From Acidobacteriota bacterium (GTDB lineage Bacteria > Acidobacteriota > Vicinamibacteria > Vicinamibacterales > 2-12-FULL-66-21): a stretch of DNA of 5,663 nt. Numbering within the stretch: the first letter of the stretch is position 1; the number at the start of each line of letters is the position of its first letter. Where the stretch lies: contig JAIVJE010000434.1 of the NCBI GenBank assembly GCA_020200195.1, positions 1 through 5,663 on the forward strand, written 5' to 3'. The notes under the pieces were generated by a model. The model searched no databases, was not told the DNA's origin, and saw only the letters and a program-made list of their open reading frames with translations. Made by a program: the position numbers and the translations under genes. Positions 5,413-5,663 of this stretch are shown one piece after another.

Positions 5413-5663
5413 TCAGATTAAATGGAGTCGTTCGGGATTGAGTCGATCCGGGGTGTGCGGCGAGACGCGATCGATGGCGCGCCGCACTTCCGCGACCAGG
5501 TGCGCCGGCAGACACGGCTTGAGCAGCAGCGCTTCGACGCCGGCGCGCACGGCTGCCGCGCGAACGTCCGGTGTCCAATGCGCCGTCATGCCAATGACCG
5601 GAATGCCGTGGGTGCGGCTGTCTTCTCGCAGACACATGGCGAGCGTAAACCCATCAAGTCCGG
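5413..5663 (-). CDS. C-terminal part of a response-regulator receiver (REC) domain protein, cut by the window edge
   Basis: This is the end of a phosphorelay protein; 82 complete residues are visible and the frame stays open to the window edge. The first readable residues, PGLDGFTLAM, are the loop that follows the phospho-accepting Asp in REC domains (D..MPGLDG); the Asp itself lies outside the window. IPVIGMTAH carries the conserved switch Thr, and AGVEALLLKPCLPAHLVAEV carries the conserved Lys-Pro pair and the last helix. About 20 residues without a recognisable domain follow (ending PERLHLI), so no C-terminal output domain is present. That fits either a hybrid histidine kinase ending in REC or a REC-only protein. 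It lies upstream of the acyltransferase-oxidase operon on the same strand, but about 680 bp separate the two coding regions. No clear terminator was seen after its stop. Whether it controls the neighbouring genes cannot be told. Confidence 0.88.
   Translation of the reverse strand, partial: GLDGFTLAMCLREDSRTHGIPVIGMTAHWTPDVRAAAVRAGVEALLLKPCLPAHLVAEVRRAIDRVSPHTPDRLNPERLHLI

Noticed and set aside
1..5663. CRISPR arrays, tRNA/rRNA genes, insertion sequences or phage genes
   Set aside because: No spaced direct repeats, cloverleaf-like segments, transposase motifs or terminal inverted repeats were found on reading the window.

Overview
The window looks like chromosomal DNA from a GC-rich Gram-negative bacterium. 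The main pointer is a PEP-CTERM protein, a substrate class of the exosortase system found in Gram-negative bacteria with extracellular polysaccharide. Its overall pattern resembles PEP-CTERM proteins I associate with Acidobacteriota. That assignment is an inference from memory, not a search result.

Layout. 1-1242 (+) is the 3' part of a GT-B, family-1-like glycosyltransferase whose start lies before the window. 1243-1493 is a regulatory gap holding a candidate sigma-54 promoter. 1494-2231 (+) encodes a secreted PEP-CTERM protein and ends at a strong intrinsic terminator (2253-2286). Convergent to it, 4732-2292 (-) is a two-gene operon: a 261-aa GNAT/N-acyl-amino-acid-synthase-like protein (3947-4732), then a 549-aa FAD oxidase of the vanillyl-alcohol oxidase/p-cresol methylhydroxylase (VAO/PCMH) family (2292-3941), with 5 bp between the genes. 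A near-consensus sigma-54 promoter (4822-4837, -) precedes the operon. 4843-5412 carries no convincing gene. 5413-5663 (-) is the C-terminal end of a response-regulator receiver domain that continues beyond the window.

How the parts may work together. Sigma-54-dependent control, through the PrsK/PrsR two-component pair, is known for PEP-CTERM/exosortase systems, and long-chain N-acyl amino acid synthases have been reported linked to such systems. Here a PEP-CTERM gene and an acyltransferase-like/flavin-oxidase operon both have -24/-12 type promoters, and their upstream regions share two short identical words. My working model is one sigma-54 regulon that makes a surface PEP-CTERM protein together with an acylated, possibly aromatic, small molecule. 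The oxidase keeps the residues that bind para-phenols in VAO but has no histidine where VAO attaches its flavin. An acylated tyrosine or tyramine-like substrate is therefore a testable guess. The product is not established by the sequence.
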